Source: Gordionus sp. m RMFG-2023
Taxonomy: Eukaryota; Nematomorpha; Gordioida; Chordodea; Parachordodidae
Direction of reading: 5' to 3'
DNA length: 64,000 nucleotides
Assembly (NCBI RefSeq): GCF_954871325.1
Contig: NC_088777.1
Coordinates: 26,389,366-26,453,365, forward strand
The notes beneath the pieces are model-generated. The model had not been told where the DNA came from and did not search any database. It was given only the letters and a program-made list of their open reading frames with translations. A program made the translations under genes and the position numbers. Shown here in pieces: positions 45,639 to 57,882 of this stretch (positions are counted from its first letter, which is position 1; each line of letters opens with the position of its first letter).

Positions 45639-46579
45639 AAAACCTCCAATATTTACAATGAATTAATTATTATGGCATTATGAGCTTGCTGAAATATCTA
45701 AACCTTCTAAATTACATTTAAAAGGATAGTTTATTTGGAAAACAATGTGTATGATTGTTTGCAATATATAGATTTGGTCGATGAATTGTATTATAATATT
45801 ACTATAATTTAAGTATTAATTTTTACAGAAATAAATTTTGTCCTATTTCATCTCAAGATTTAATAGATAACCCCAAAAAAAATTTATCCTACCCCCATTA
45901 AAGCAGCTTACCCCCTACCCCCTCAAAATAATAAGATGCAAACTGTTCCTACCCCTCCCGCTCATGTAGATGCTGAGTGCATTTATCGTTATTGGGAGCA
46001 TGCTCTTTTTACCATATATTCATCTAAGGGCTTTTTCACGTGCCCCACCACCCTATCTAACCTATTTTTTGCAGCCTTCTCAACTTATTTTGGCCAAATA
46101 AGTTATTCTGTTTCACCCAAGCATCCTTCCTTTTATCTTATTCACCGACCTGGATTTTATTTGATTTCAATGAATTAAGAACAAGAAATGTTGGCTATAT
46201 TATTTCTACAATAAAGCAATGTATATAAACATAATAAATTAATCAAAGCTTAGCTTACTCTAATCTAACGGAAGCGTTTTCATTCATTTGGGAAAAATAA
46301 AGAAACGTGGTAATGATGTATAATGTCAAGCGACGTTATTGATATTTTATGCTTTAAAATATATGACAATTCTCAAGTAATATGATATTCAAATCATAGA
46401 GATATCATTAAAAATAAATAAATGATAAGAGAAAAGAATGTGAACATAATAATTTTTTTTTCTAATCGGCCTCTTTTTTGATAATTATCTCTGATCGACC
46501 TCAAAAATCAACATTTTCTCTCGGCATCGTGAGCAAAATGCCCACCTGGTCTTATGGCCAGTCCGCCCCTGCTCTTCTT

Positions 46580-47804
46580 CCAGATAAATCAAGGAAGACA
46601 TATATTCAACTATTTCTTATACATTTTTGTACCTTAAAGGTATAAATTTCAACCCACCAATCGGACAAACAGATTTGGAGGTAGCAACTATATCCGCTCT
46701 TATATTTGTTCCAAATATAGTGATCAAAGGTTAATTTATATATTTAAAATATTTAAGCTTTTATTTCTTGTTAAATTTTACTAAAATTTTTATTTTCTCA
46801 ATCATCAAAAATAAATTTTTCAATATCACAAAATCGAGAAAATTAAAATAACGATTCCGAGAAATCGATATTCATATCATCTCTCCCTATAGAGAGAGTC
46901 TCATCTATTTCGGCTTTGGTCTCTTTATTTTCGTGACCTGCCTCCATTTCCCTTCCGATCTCGAAGTTTTATCTATTTCATTGACATTATTATCATTTTT
47001 GTATTCATGCTGTTTTTTTATCAATTATTAATCTGTTATTGTTTTATTTATATTTTTGAAAATTAAATTCATGGTCTATCGCGGAAATATAACATGCTTC
47101 CTTCCAAAATATGTAACATATCATAATATTTTAAATCCATAACATTTATAGGTACATCTTTTTTGACTAATATGGATTGTAATGAGAGAGTAATTATCTT
47201 TTTTCTTATTTTCTACCGTAATATTATTTGCCGCAAAATGCGCTTCGAGTCAGAATATAATTGGTAAATTTTATCCGAGTTTTTTTGTAAATGTCATTAT
47301 TGATAAATATTTTTTAGAAATTTCACAATTATTCACATATTTTTTTATATATAATTTCGCGAAAGAATCTCCATTATTTTAAATTGGAATCAACATTGAC
47401 ATTCCCATAAGAAATATCTCGTTGCGCTATTTTTTTTTCCAGTTGTCGCCACTGTTAAGTTGCACTTAAATTTTTCTATTTTATTTTCTCAATCATCAAA
47501 AAAAAATCTTCTTCTCTCAATATTACAAAATGGATAAAAAATGGATAAAAAATAAAAAAATAACAATTCCGAGAAATCTATAAATAAAATTGATAAAAAA
47601 GAAAATAATAATAATTCCGAGAAATCGATATTCATATCAATTCTCAAGTTTTATGGCGGAAATGTCAAGATTATTGCTTTTGTCTTTTTTAGTAAAATTA
47701 TTTAAGATAATATAATAAATATTACTACTTTTTGTATTTTCTAAATTTTATATTAAAAAGTAATTAGAATATGAACTTTATAAATATTCTTAAAAGGTGA
47801 ACGA
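46580..47804. repeat. No gene; direct repeat of about 130 bp
   Basis: 46750-46885 and 47460-47640 share TTTTCTCAATCATCAAAAA and AATTCCGAGAAATC(G/T)AT with TTCATATCA. The second copy has an extra internal piece. Nothing coding was seen. Confidence 0.6.
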
Positions 47805-48190
47805 TAAAAAATTTATTCAAGTAGTTCTAGTAAGACAAGTGAGTAACATATACTTAAGAATCAATATAAACCTTAAAAAAAATAAAAATTATATCAGATA
47901 TTTATAGGTCTAATAAGTAAAATTAATTACGATAAAAAATTTATTCGTGAAGTTTATAGTAAGACAAGTGAGTAACATATACTTATAATCAATATAAAAC
48001 TTAAAAAAAATTATTCGTGAAGTTTCTAGTAAGACAAGTGAATAATATATACTTAATAAACCTTAAAAAAAATAAAATATCAGAATATCGGATATTTATA
48101 GGAGTAATAAGTAAAATTAATTACGATAAAAAATTTATTCGTGAAGTTTACAGTAAGACAAGTTATTAACTATACTTATTAATCATGACC
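47805..48190. repeat. Short satellite array, period about 125 bp
   Basis: The words CGATAAAAAATTTATTC, GTAAGACAAGTGAGTAA and TATTTATAGG recur three to four times. It is related to the array at 4488-5410 (CGATAAAAATTTTATT, TATAGGAATAATAAGTA). Confidence 0.75.
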
Positions 48191-48239
48191 ACCATCCACT
48201 ACTACATCAAATATTATCGAAGACGCCTGATTAAAACAA

Positions 48240-49150
48240 GTTTATTTTATTATTATTTTATATTTTATATTAGAATATATTATTATTATATATTTTATAT
48301 TACATTATATTTTATTATATATTTTATATTACATTATATTTTATTATATATTTTATATTACATTATATTTTATTATATATTTTATATTACATTATATTTT
48401 ATTATATATTTTATATTATATAAATTATATATATTTTATATTATATTACACTTATATTAGGATTTTATTGTATTATAATATTACATTATATTAGTATTAT
48501 AGTGTAATACATTATTAGTATTATATATTTTATTATATTACACTTATATTAGGATTTTTTTTATTATTATATATTTTATAATATGTATATTACACTGATA
48601 TTAGGAGATTAATTATAATATTACATTATATTATTATTATATATTTTATATTACAATTTTATTATATATTATATATATTTTATATTATATTACACTTATA
48701 TTAGGATTTTATTTTATTATAATATTACATTATATTAGTATTATAGTATAATACATTATTAGTATTATATTATATTAGTATTATATATTTTATTATATTA
48801 CACTTATTTTAAGGTTTTTTTATTATTATATATTTTATATTAAGTAAAATTAGGAGATTAATTATAATATTACGTTATATTAGTATTATAATGTAGTACA
48901 TTATTAGTATTAAATTATATTAGTATTATATTTTTAGTTTTATATTATATTAGTATTATATTAATAGCATTAATTATATTATATTGGTATTCTATTATTA
49001 TTATATATTATTATTTTATATTATATTACACATTATAATATTACATTATTTTGGTATTATAGTGTATTACATTATTAGTTTATATTATTAGTATTATATT
49101 ATATTATCATTATATAACATGTTACACTATTTTATATATTAGAATTTTAT
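48240..49150. repeat. A/T-only satellite-like tract
   Basis: Nearly pure TATTATATTTTATATTACAT-type sequence. The first part is a clean tandem of about 31 bp (48250-48415), the rest irregular. The 91-residue frame across it is low-complexity noise. Confidence 0.85.
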
Positions 49151-49203
49151 TATATAGGAAATATTATATTACTTGTGGTGTTTTAACGTACAAAAATATT
49201 TGG

Positions 49204-49419
49204 CCATGTTGTTAAACGGCTCGTTTTGAGCCGATTTTTAAAAACGGCTAACTCAATATTTCGTCCAGAATAGTATTACGCAACCCTGAAGATTTTGTTT
49301 ATAGAAGGAACAAAGGTTTGAATATCTATTAGCGAAATCTCGAGGCTTAGAAAATATTTTCCTGGCTAAAATATTGAATTAGCCGTTTTTAAATCGGCTC
49401 GAGGCGTTTAACAACACTA
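49204..49419. mobile_element. Foldback hAT-type MITE, copy 4
   Basis: Ends ATGTTGTTAAACGGCTCG and GGCGTTTAACAACACTA with long inverted arms (AAAACGGCTAACTCAATATT). The TSD is weak, so it is an old copy. Confidence 0.75.
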
Positions 49420-49427
49420 GATCTTGG

Positions 49428-50590
49428 CGATTTCGTGTGGGAACCCATTTATTTTCTCATTCATTATGAAATTTATAAACTCCATTTGAGAATTAGTTAT
49501 AATTGGTGTTCCTATTTAAAATAAATACATAAATTATTATGATATATACCTTTTCCTATGTCATCACCTTAGTACCAATGTTACATCTGTCATCTTTGCT
49601 TCATAATAAATATCAAAATATTTCTTTTTATTTATATTCCCTTTTTAGATAATACTATTACAGATATATAAGAGTTCCTTATCTTTTCACCCGAGCTGGT
49701 AATTTTAGACGAACAATTTTTTTAAAATTTATATTTTCTTTGTCTGAGTATGTCTGAGGAGAAACTAGTAATTTTTTAACTGTTTTGTTTTCTATGTTCC
49801 TCTCTGTCTATAATCATGTTTAGATTTAATGAAAAAATAAAAAATATATATCAAAATATATTACATTACTTTCCAGTGCTTCAGATATTTAAATATTATG
49901 TGATTGATCATGATCTATAATTGAATATTTTTTATAAAATAATAACCAGTAGAGATTTTAGAACTGGATTTGATAATCAATTTCTATCACCAAATAGTGA
50001 TATTAATTGATGCAAATAACACTTTTTCAACAGTGGTGGCTGATATTTTATAGAATTGAAAAATTAGGCTTATCCAAAGTTTAATATTACCATTATCTTG
50101 TAGACATGAAAATAGTTTTTTCCATTTCATTATTGATAATGATATCATCAGGATCTAAAAAATGGTGAGGAATATAAAATATACAATTACCTTGTAAGCC
50201 AAGAGATAACAAAATTTGAATAATTATATTAATATTAAATTATTACCACTATCTTTTAGGGAAGACACAGAAACAATCTCTCCCATTTCCACATTTTTGT
50301 CATCAGGATCTGATAATCATTATTTAATAGAAATATAATATACATTGTTTACTACTAATCAGAGAATGAATCTCTATGCTTTCATATGATGGTATGACGA
50401 AGAATCATTTTCCATCCCTAAAACAATCTTCGATTTTTGGCTCAATTTGGACAGACAAAATTTATATAACTAAGTGACTAAAATTTGTGCATATAATGCT
50501 TCTATTTAATAAAGCATAAATTCTAAATTTGATAATGATAGAACGAATTAATAATTTTTTTGGTTACACTTTCAAGGGGTATATTATATT
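49428..50590. other. No recognised gene; two related exon-like pieces on the minus strand
   Basis: 50247-50309 and 50091-50154 (minus strand) are 63-64 bp stretches flanked by AG and GT. Both start ATCCTGATGA and read DPDDKNVEMGEIVSVSS and DPDDIIINNEMEKTIF. They look like duplicated phase-1 exons. No other exon of such a gene is clear and the second contains a stop. Confidence 0.35.
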
Positions 50591-50594
50591 TTTT

Positions 50595-50765
50595 GTTATT
50601 TTTTAATGTTATTTTTTTAAGTTATTTTCTTTTAAAATAAATATTTTTTTCTTTGAGATATTTTAAAAAAGTTTTTTCAAAATTTTTGGTAGATGAAATT
50701 TTGCATTTTAAATTTTTTTTGGTGATACTATATTTAAAGGAAGATCTCATAAATAAATAAAATTT
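50595..50765. repeat. Dispersed repeat, one of an inverted pair
   Basis: Matches the reverse complement of 59080-59345: GAGATATTTTAAAAAAG, TTTTTGGTAGATGAAA and ATTTTAAATTTTTTTTGG appear in the same order. The element type is unknown. Confidence 0.6.
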
Positions 50766-50967
50766 AAGCAACTTTAGGAAAATAGAATAATTTAAAATTT
50801 TGCATAAGGGTAAAATAGACCCCACCCTGTGTCGTAGCCAGGATTGATCCATGGAGGGGGGGGGGGTGATTTGAATTTTTTTTTTGGGCTTCGCCCCCAA
50901 ACCGCATTTTAAAAATTTGATAATTTTGTGCTTTCTGGTGTCTAACCCCTCTAGTTTTTTTTTCTAT

Positions 50968-53570
50968 TTAGCTGTCACTTTTTCTGGTGGTAAGCTCCTT
51001 CAACATCTCTCTCCACTTTATGTTATTCAAACAATCTATTTTATCTAATTTATACTTCTTTATATTGGCTCTAACTTTATGACCGCATTGAAGTTTTGGC
51101 CTTCCTCTTTTACGTTTGCCCATCACTTCCAAACTCTCAACTTTATTTCCTATGTAGTTCATAGACCTTCTCATGTGCCCATACCACCTAAGTCTGTTTA
51201 TCATTAACTTAGTCTTAATGGGCACAACCTTTAAACTACTTAGCATTCTTGTACTGCGCACTTTATCATTTATTGTTAACCCAGCAAGCATCCTCAGCAT
51301 TCTCATTTCCATATTTTGTAGACTTCTCTCGTCTGATTCCTTGGTTGGCCATGTTTCCGAACTATATAGAATAGTTGGTTGTACTATGGAACTGTAAATT
51401 TTTCCCTTTAATTTGTGTTGGATTCATTTGTCAAATAGCACTCCAGATAAAGATCTCCACTTTAACCGCCCTTGGTTAATTTTACTCTTTATCTCTTTTT
51501 CTATTGTGCCGTTTGTTTGTATAGTGGAGCCAAAATATTTGCAGCTTTCAATTGCCGATATCTGCCATTCATTTCTATCAATACTCTCTGTTTCATCTCT
51601 TCCTATCACCATATACTCCGTCTTTTCTCTATTTACTTTTAGTCCATGCTTTTCTAGGATATTTATCCAACTCACTAATCTTTCTTTCATTTCATCCTTG
51701 GATTCGGCAAGTATCATATTCCACGGGAGTGTTTGAGGTATAGACTGTGTTAATACATCTATTATTGTAATGAAAGGGGCTGAGAGCCGACCCTTGATGA
51801 ACTCCTTCAGCTATTGTGAAGCCTGCTGAAATACCTGTTGTGCTACGGACCATTGTTGTATGGCCCATAAACATATCTTGTATTATTCTTATATATTTTT
51901 CGGGAATGTTTTTGTGGCGTAGCGCCCACCAGATAGGTTTTCTTGGGATTCTATAGAAGGCCTTTTCTAGATCGAGAAAGACCATGTGTAGCTTTTTGTT
52001 CTTTTCCCTGTATTTTTCACTCATTTGCCTAATTGCGTGGATAGCATCAGTTGTTGATCTTCCAAGCCTAAAGCCAAACTGAGTCTCTCCTATTTCGATT
52101 ATGCCTCTTAATCTTTTTTCTATTATTTTTTCGTATTGTTTTAGACAGTGTGACATTAGTTTTATGCCCCTGTAATTTTGACAATTGTGTGGATCCCCTT
52201 GAAGATAGGAACTAGATAGCTTTGCCTGCGTTTTTGAGGGATCTCCATTTCCCAGTATTTTATTGTACAGATTTGTGAGGAGATGTATTCCATCATCTCC
52301 TAGTGCTTTAAGGCTTTCTATTCGAATATCATCTGGACCCCAAGCTTTGTTGTTTTTCATATGCTTGAGGCATGTGATTATTTCTTGTTCGGTTATTGGT
52401 TGTACAAGGTTTTGACATGGGGAGTGTTCATCTAGATGTAGTATGTGGGGATTAAAGTTGAAAAGCTCCTGAAAATATTCTTCCCATCTATTCATTATTT
52501 CTTTTTCCTTTATCAATTTCCCATCTTTATCTTTGATTACTTTCAGAGCTCCGTTTATATCCCTAAAATTCTTTTCTCGCTATTTGGCTAATCTGTGTAT
52601 TTTATTTTGCCCTTCTTTGGTATGTAGTTCTTCATATATGTCATCGTATGCCATAGATTTGGCCCTAGCCCCACCGCCTTTGTAGCTATTCTCTTGGATT
52701 TTTTATATCTTGTCTTGTCATCTAAGTTTTTGGATTTGTACCATATTTTATAAAGGGCTTTTTTCTCCTGTATAGTGGTTTGTACCTCTTCATTCCACCA
52801 CCATAATTCTTTGTATAATTTGTTACCTCCCCTTGTCAAGCCTGGATCAATTTGGCAGTGTCTATTAATCTGGATTACCCCATTTGATGCATGGTTCCAG
52901 TTTTATCTATTTTGAGTGGATTTATCTGAGATGTGTAAATCCATGACTAGTAGCTTGTGTTGCTCGGCGATATCTTCTCCTGGAATGACTTTGCAGTCTA
53001 TTACATCTTTTAATCTTCTGCGAGAGATTAGCATGTAATCTATCTGTGTTTTCCTTCTACCACTTTTATATGTTATTAAATTGTCTTTTTTCCTATAGTA
53101 GGTGTTGGTTAAGGCAAGGTCGAAGGCTTGCGCAAATTTCAGTACATGCTCTCCTTCATCATTTCCTTTTCCGTATCCAAAACCACCATGATGCCTTTTG
53201 TAACTATCTCTAGCTTTTCTCACATGCGCATTTAAGTCACCACCTATAATGACTAGGTCATCCTTAGGGATTTCCATTACAGCTTCATCAAGGATAGCTC
53301 TAAAGTCATCTTTCTCTTCTTCCTTGCAACCTGTTTGATGAGCATATACTGAAAGGATGTGTAGTATTGATTGACCAATGCAGAGTTTTATTTTCATTAG
53401 TCTATCAGAGATCCGTTTGACTTCTACTACTGAGGAGGTTAGATCTTGAATGAGGATAATGCCGACACCGTTCCTATTGCTAACAATTCCATTTAGTACA
53501 ATTTATACCCATCTCCAATCATTAAAGTCTTCTGTCCTTTCCATTTCGTCTCTTGTATGCACGCTATATA
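50968..53570 (-). pseudogene. LINE copy 2 endonuclease-RT, dead
   Basis: 52903-53397 endonuclease (IIGGDLNAHVRKARD, TQIDYMLISRR); 52588-52839 linker; 51692-52516 RT with VFLDLEKAFYRIP (the Asp of block A is replaced by Tyr at AFDR) and GVHQGSALSP; 51424-51717 and 50968-51312 the C-terminal part. The FADD box of copy 1 is missing: 21 bp are absent exactly there (around 51715), in frame. Several frameshifts add to this. Proteins from this copy could not polymerise. Confidence 0.85.
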
Positions 53571-53909
53571 CATCTTTCTCTTGTTCAACATTGATGCAAA
53601 TTCTCTCGTCTTACCTTTAAGTGTACCAATATTCAAACTATCTTGTCTTCTTTCTTTTGTCCTTTATTTTACTTTTCACAGGATGGAGGTCTACACCCTG
53701 CGCGTCGCTTGGAGGTAACGCCCTAGCTTTCATATTCATATTTTCATTTGTTTCCTTCATTTTGTTTATTGGACAAGTATCCTTAGCACCCGGCTATCCA
53801 GGCCTGTCGGTGACCGGGGTGTCATCTCTAAGCTCCGAAATTTATCTTACCATATGTCTTTACACATCAGTCATCGAAGAAAAACCTGAAAATTCTTATG
53901 CTTCTTACC

Positions 53910-53982
53910 AGGATTGAACCTTCGTCCTCTTCGTCCTTCTGTTTCCAAGCATACATCATAATCCATTAGGCCATTCCGGCAA
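53910..53982 (-). promoter_or_regulatory. tRNA-Arg-like head of LINE copy 2
   Basis: The coding strand reads GCCGGAATGGCCTAATGG, then ATTATGATG, closer to tRNA-Arg than copy 1 in the A box, and GGTTCAATCC as B box about 40 bases on. Its presence in both copies, each time right at the TSD, shows it belongs to the element. Confidence 0.72.
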
Positions 53983-54476
53983 TGTCTAACCACTATAGTA
54001 GCCAGCATAAATGAAAAAAATATTAGTAAGAAAATTTTGGCCAAATTTATGAATAATACGCGACTGAAAGCATTATTCTGAAAATTTTATCAATGTTTAG
54101 TCAATTGTAAATTAATTTAATCCATTCGGTGTAGAAAGAAGAATAAAATTGCCCTCCCCCCAAACCTCTCATTTTTTATGATCACTCAATATATCTTATT
54201 CTATGTTAAAAATAATTATTTTATTTAAATTTTTCTATATAAAAAAATTTTGCAGAGAATTTTATTAAAGGTTATATTTATTATTTATACAATAAAATAA
54301 ATTTCAAAATGTATAAATTTTATACAGATTATATTAAAAATTTATTCTAAATAACTATATTTTAAAAAAATAGAATTACAATAAAATATAAGTAATTCTT
54401 GTGCGGTAATCGAATTTAACAATTATAATATAATTAATACAAATGTGTATATTAATAAAACATAAATAATTCTTAT

Positions 54477-54833
54477 TAGTGATCCGCAAAAGTAAGAAAA
54501 ACGGGATCGGGCTGTGTCGGGCCTAATATTTTTTAAAATAATTCGGGCAGTTTGGGTCGGGCCTTGGAAATTTTTTAAAATATATCTAAATATATCAATT
54601 TTATTTAAATTTTTTATGTAAAATAAAAATATTTGATTTTATTTATAAAAACTAGACGCCATATAACATATATCTTTTATTTTGAGTAATTATAAAAATG
54701 AATTTCTAAATAAATTCGGGTCAGGCCGACAAAACTTTTTAAAAAAACATTTCGAGTTCGGGCCGGAAAAACTTTTTTAAAATAATTTCGGGCAGGGCCG
54801 GGCTTGAAAAATTAGACCCGATGCAGATCACTA
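54477..54833. mobile_element. hAT-8 MITE (357 bp)
   Basis: Ends TAGTGATCCGCA and the inverse of TAGTGATCTGCA. Both sub-ends carry repeated CGGGC/GGGCC words in otherwise A/T DNA. The TSD ATTCTTAT/ATTCTTAG matches 7 of 8. No coding capacity. Confidence 0.85.
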
Positions 54834-54974
54834 ATTCTTAGTGCAAATACAATAATTAAAAATAGTATAATATATAAATATTATGACTAAGAATTCATTA
54901 TAATTACGTTTTGAATATAAAAATTTTATGACTAAGATCATATTATAATTACATAGCAATTTTATAATTTGAAT

Positions 54975-55620
54975 TTATAAAGAGAGGTCTACTTTTCTCT
55001 GAGATTTGACTAATTTATCTAGAATCAAATTTTTATCTAGAATAATCTCCTTATAAATATTTAATATTGCGAATCCATTTAAACGGCTTTCACCGGTGTT
55101 ATTTCTTAAATAGGTTTTTAACCTTTTCAAAGTTGAAAAAGACCTTTCACTTTCATTAGTGCAGGTGCTAATCGGTAAGGTAGCTAAGATAAAAAGCAAT
55201 GTTTTGATATTAGGCAGGGAATCTAAAATGCAATTATACATGGAAAGGACCTGCAAAGCATATTTTGGTCTCAAAGAGTATTCTATTCTGTCAACATTTT
55301 TATGCCAAAATTCGACATCACAAAGTAATTTATCATACGATCTTGATAATTCATCAGAATAAAACTCTGAGATTTTCTTAATATCCTCTCCGCGTTTCAA
55401 GTTTAGACTCAACCGGCAAAAGAATATAAAAGCTGTTTAAAATAAAATTGTGACTAATAAATCTTTCATTTAATTGAAATAAAAATGTATCAATAAGGGG
55501 AGTAAAAATATTTATTTTATAAAATTCTCAATCGTAGATGCGTCAATATTTAAGCGATTGAAATTTTTAATCCCAAACATATTAGCGACCACCTTTACTT
55601 TCTCATTATATTTACCAAAT
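54975..55620 (-). pseudogene. hAT-6 copy 2 transposase, C-terminal part
   Basis: The 145-residue minus-strand frame 54975-55412 has PISTCTNESERSFSTLKRLK and RLNGFAILNIYKEI, a well-preserved hATC dimerisation domain of the ZMYM1-like type. Further upstream on the same strand (about 55450-55620) frame-broken sequence resembles the IPFLDSF segment seen in copy 1. The N-terminal half is lost. Confidence 0.78.
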
Positions 55621-55726
55621 TAAATGATTTTTCTTTTATTTAAAAATTATAAAAAAATAATTAAAATTTTTAAAACTATCTAATTAGTTTAACATTATAA
55701 ATTTTATTATTAAATTTATAAATATC

Positions 55727-57433
55727 TAGACCTGTGCACCTTTTTTGGTTACGCCGAAAACGCCTCCGTTTAAGAAAATCACGCCGGCGAGCTGCCGATT
55801 TTCATATCGGTGGAGCACGGCCGGCGCAGAAATTTCTTTCTACATTTTTATTCTAATAATTGGCCAACATCACTCTTGTAATTTTTAATGTCAATCAGGA
55901 TTTTGATGAATTTTATTTTCTACTATTTTAAAATCTTAATTATATTGACGTCATTATAGAATTCAATCAATCAAAAAATTCCAAAAGTTACCATAATTTT
56001 ACATAATTTTAAAATGGATGCATCTACTTTTATAATTTAAATAAGATCCTAACTCTGGATAATAAAAAATCCATAGTCTGGAAATTTTTTGCAAAAGAAT
56101 TAGAGAAATTATTACTGTGCTCTAAGATATTAAACTGTAGAGGTTGAATTTGAATTCTAGGAATATCAAAGAAAATGCCTAAGTACAATAGATTTAACAT
56201 CAGACATGTTAGATCTTGACAGTATCGATCCATACCCGGATACCCGTTTTCAAATTGGCAATTTCAATGATAATAATAACAATATTTCCACGCATATGAT
56301 AACCTTAAAATTTAATATCCAATACGTTGGCATAGTATATTAATTATGCTAATATATCTGGATTAAATAAGAATTTAATTAATAATGTTTTGTAAAGAAT
56401 TGGGAAGCACTTTCTCAAATTATCAAATTATGAATCTGATCTGGTAGAAGAACTATTAGCATTTCTTTCAAAATTTAAAGAAACTGTCGAATTTCTTTCA
56501 GTACAAAAAGGGCCTACTTTAAACTTGGCGTTACTTTTTAGAAGTGAAATTGAAACACATTTAATAGTAAATGATAGTGATAGTTCTGGAATTATTTCGC
56601 TTAAGGAAAATATGCCAAAAAAACTTGCGTTACGATTTCCGGTTTATAATCTGCATGTAATATTATATAAGTATATTCTTTTATTTTTTATTTAAAATTA
56701 TCTAGGTATTGGCTTCTCTTTTAGATCCAAGATTTTAAAAATTGACAATTGTGTCAAAGTATTTAATAGAGCACAATTGCTCCGCTTCAGAATTTATAAT
56801 AAAACATCTTAAACTTATAGAGAATGATGATAATCAGGTAGTAAATATAGCTAATGAGGATGAAGATGAATTATTAAATTCAAGTTATTTGACAAAATTG
56901 GCAAATAAACATTCAACAAATATAAATTATGATTCCAAGTTAGGTGACTAAGAACAATAATGCCACAGTTTTCTTGGAAAACGACATTCACAAGATATGG
57001 ACGTTCTAAATTTTTGGAGAAAAAGAAGAGTGAACTTCCCAATCTTTCCAGGCTCGCCTAAAAGATTCTTTGCCGGCGATTAGCACACCTAGTAAAAAAG
57101 TTTACTCTACTGCTGGATTGACGTTAAATTCAAGGAGATCATCATCATGTCCCAAAAATTTTAATAAAATAATTTTTATACAGGAAATCGATTTTGAATA
57201 TAATAAGTTTTCTATTAAATGAATATTCAAAAATATGCCGAGATATCTGTAGAATAGTGTATATTTATTTATTTATTTTTTTTAAGCAATTAAAAAAATT
57301 TATCTTATAAAAATTTATAAATGCGTCGATTTACGCCAATTGACGGCGGCTAAAAATCGGCGCGCCGCCGACCGTGGATTAGATTTTTTAAAAATTGCGC
57401 CGGCCGCCGATATTTCGTCGGCGCACAGGTCTA
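55727..57433 (+). mobile_element. hAT-2 transposon, copy 2 (1.7 kb, deleted)
   Basis: Ends TAGACCTGTGCACC and the inverse of TAGACCTGTGCGCCG, with GCCGGCG/CCGCCGA blocks. The perfect 8-bp TSD TAAATATC lies at 55719-55726 and 57434-57441. The same family as 9932-13131, but about 1.5 kb of the 5' half is absent. Confidence 0.92.
56410..57180 (+). pseudogene. hAT-2 copy 2 transposase, C-terminal half
   Basis: About 56440-56680 reads KFKETVEFLSVQKG and LNLALLFRSEIETH, matching VEFLSSQKG and LGLLFRSEIATH of copy 1. 56742-56951 reads KYLIEHNCSASEFIIKHLKL and SSYLTKLANKHS, and about 57010-57120 continues to the hATC region. Frame breaks occur at several points. Protein divergence from copy 1 is substantial, so the two come from related subfamilies rather than one recent burst. 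Confidence 0.75.
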
Positions 57434-57744
57434 TAAATATCTAATTTAACTATGCGAGAAAAAATTTACAATATATTTTTATTGTTATTTAATATTTTAT
57501 ATATAATTTTTAGTATATATTTTTAAACCATGTTATCATTTAAAATTAAAAATTCTTATTTGTTTTTTTAAATATATTTCATTTTCATATCGTATATAAT
57601 TTTATTTATAAATTGAAACTATTTTTTAAATAAAATTATTTGCAATAAGAAAAAAATTAAAAATTTTTTTTTTTCGGAGGTTATGGGGGGGTTTAACCCC
57701 CCCCCTTCTCTACGCCACTGCCCCACCTTTGAAATTAAAGTGAT

Positions 57745-57880
57745 TTTTTTAACCTTTGAAGTGAAGGGTTGAATCGAAATATAGTATTAAATGATGCAAT
57801 TAAATATAGTATTAAAATTTATACACGAAATATAGTATTAAAATTTATATAAATATAGTATTAAATGACGCAATTTTATT
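57745..57880. repeat. Short irregular repeats
   Basis: AATATAGTATTAAA recurs five times with ATGATGCAATT or ATTTATA spacers. It lies between hAT-6 copy 2 and the Merlin relic. Confidence 0.7.
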
Positions 57881-57882
57881 CA

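Larger units (their letters stand above)
42213..45975. mobile_element. hAT-7 MITE, copy 1, split by LINE copy 1
   Basis: Ends CAGCGTCTACATGACAGG and the inverse of CAGCATCTACATGAGCGG. The perfect TSD AGTGCATT lies at 42205-42212 and 45976-45983. The MITE body (42213-42471 and 45655-45975) matches the uninterrupted copy at 62440-63005 along its length, which proves the LINE is a later insertion. Confidence 0.93.
39222..46571 (-). mobile_element. hAT-5 transposon, heavily interrupted
   Basis: The left end is CAGGGG, a long G run, ACTGGC and CTGGGCATT. The right end is the inverse of CAGGGGCGGACTGGCC and GTGGGCATTTT. The perfect 8-bp TSD CTCTTCTT lies at 39214-39221 and 46572-46579. Inside are hAT-6 (39480-41234) and the hAT-7 MITE (42213-45975), the latter opened by a LINE. 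Without the inserts about 1.8 kb remains. Confidence 0.85.
50955..53982 (-). mobile_element. LINE copy 2, full length (3.03 kb)
   Basis: Same family and orientation as copy 1, colinear from the T-rich tail to the tRNA-like head. The TSD TGTCTAACCCCTCTAG (50939-50954) versus TGTCTAACCACTATAG (53983-53998) has two mismatches. It is more damaged than copy 1, with a deletion of part of the linker near 52860-52890. Confidence 0.9.
50827..57720 (-). mobile_element. hAT-6 transposon, copy 2, with several inserts
   Basis: The left end CTGTGTCGTAGCCAGGATTG and the inverse of CAGTGGCGTAGAGAAGGGGG at the right belong to the same family as 39480-41234, with the shared GGGCTTCGCCCCCAAACC inside. The flanks share CCCCACC (7 bases, offset by one), a probable 8-bp TSD. 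It contains LINE copy 2, the hAT-8 MITE and hAT-2 copy 2. Confidence 0.78.

Noticed and set aside
48185-48460. 91-residue ORF rich in Tyr, Ile and Phe
   Set aside because: It lies on an A/T tandem tract; the peptide is low-complexity noise.
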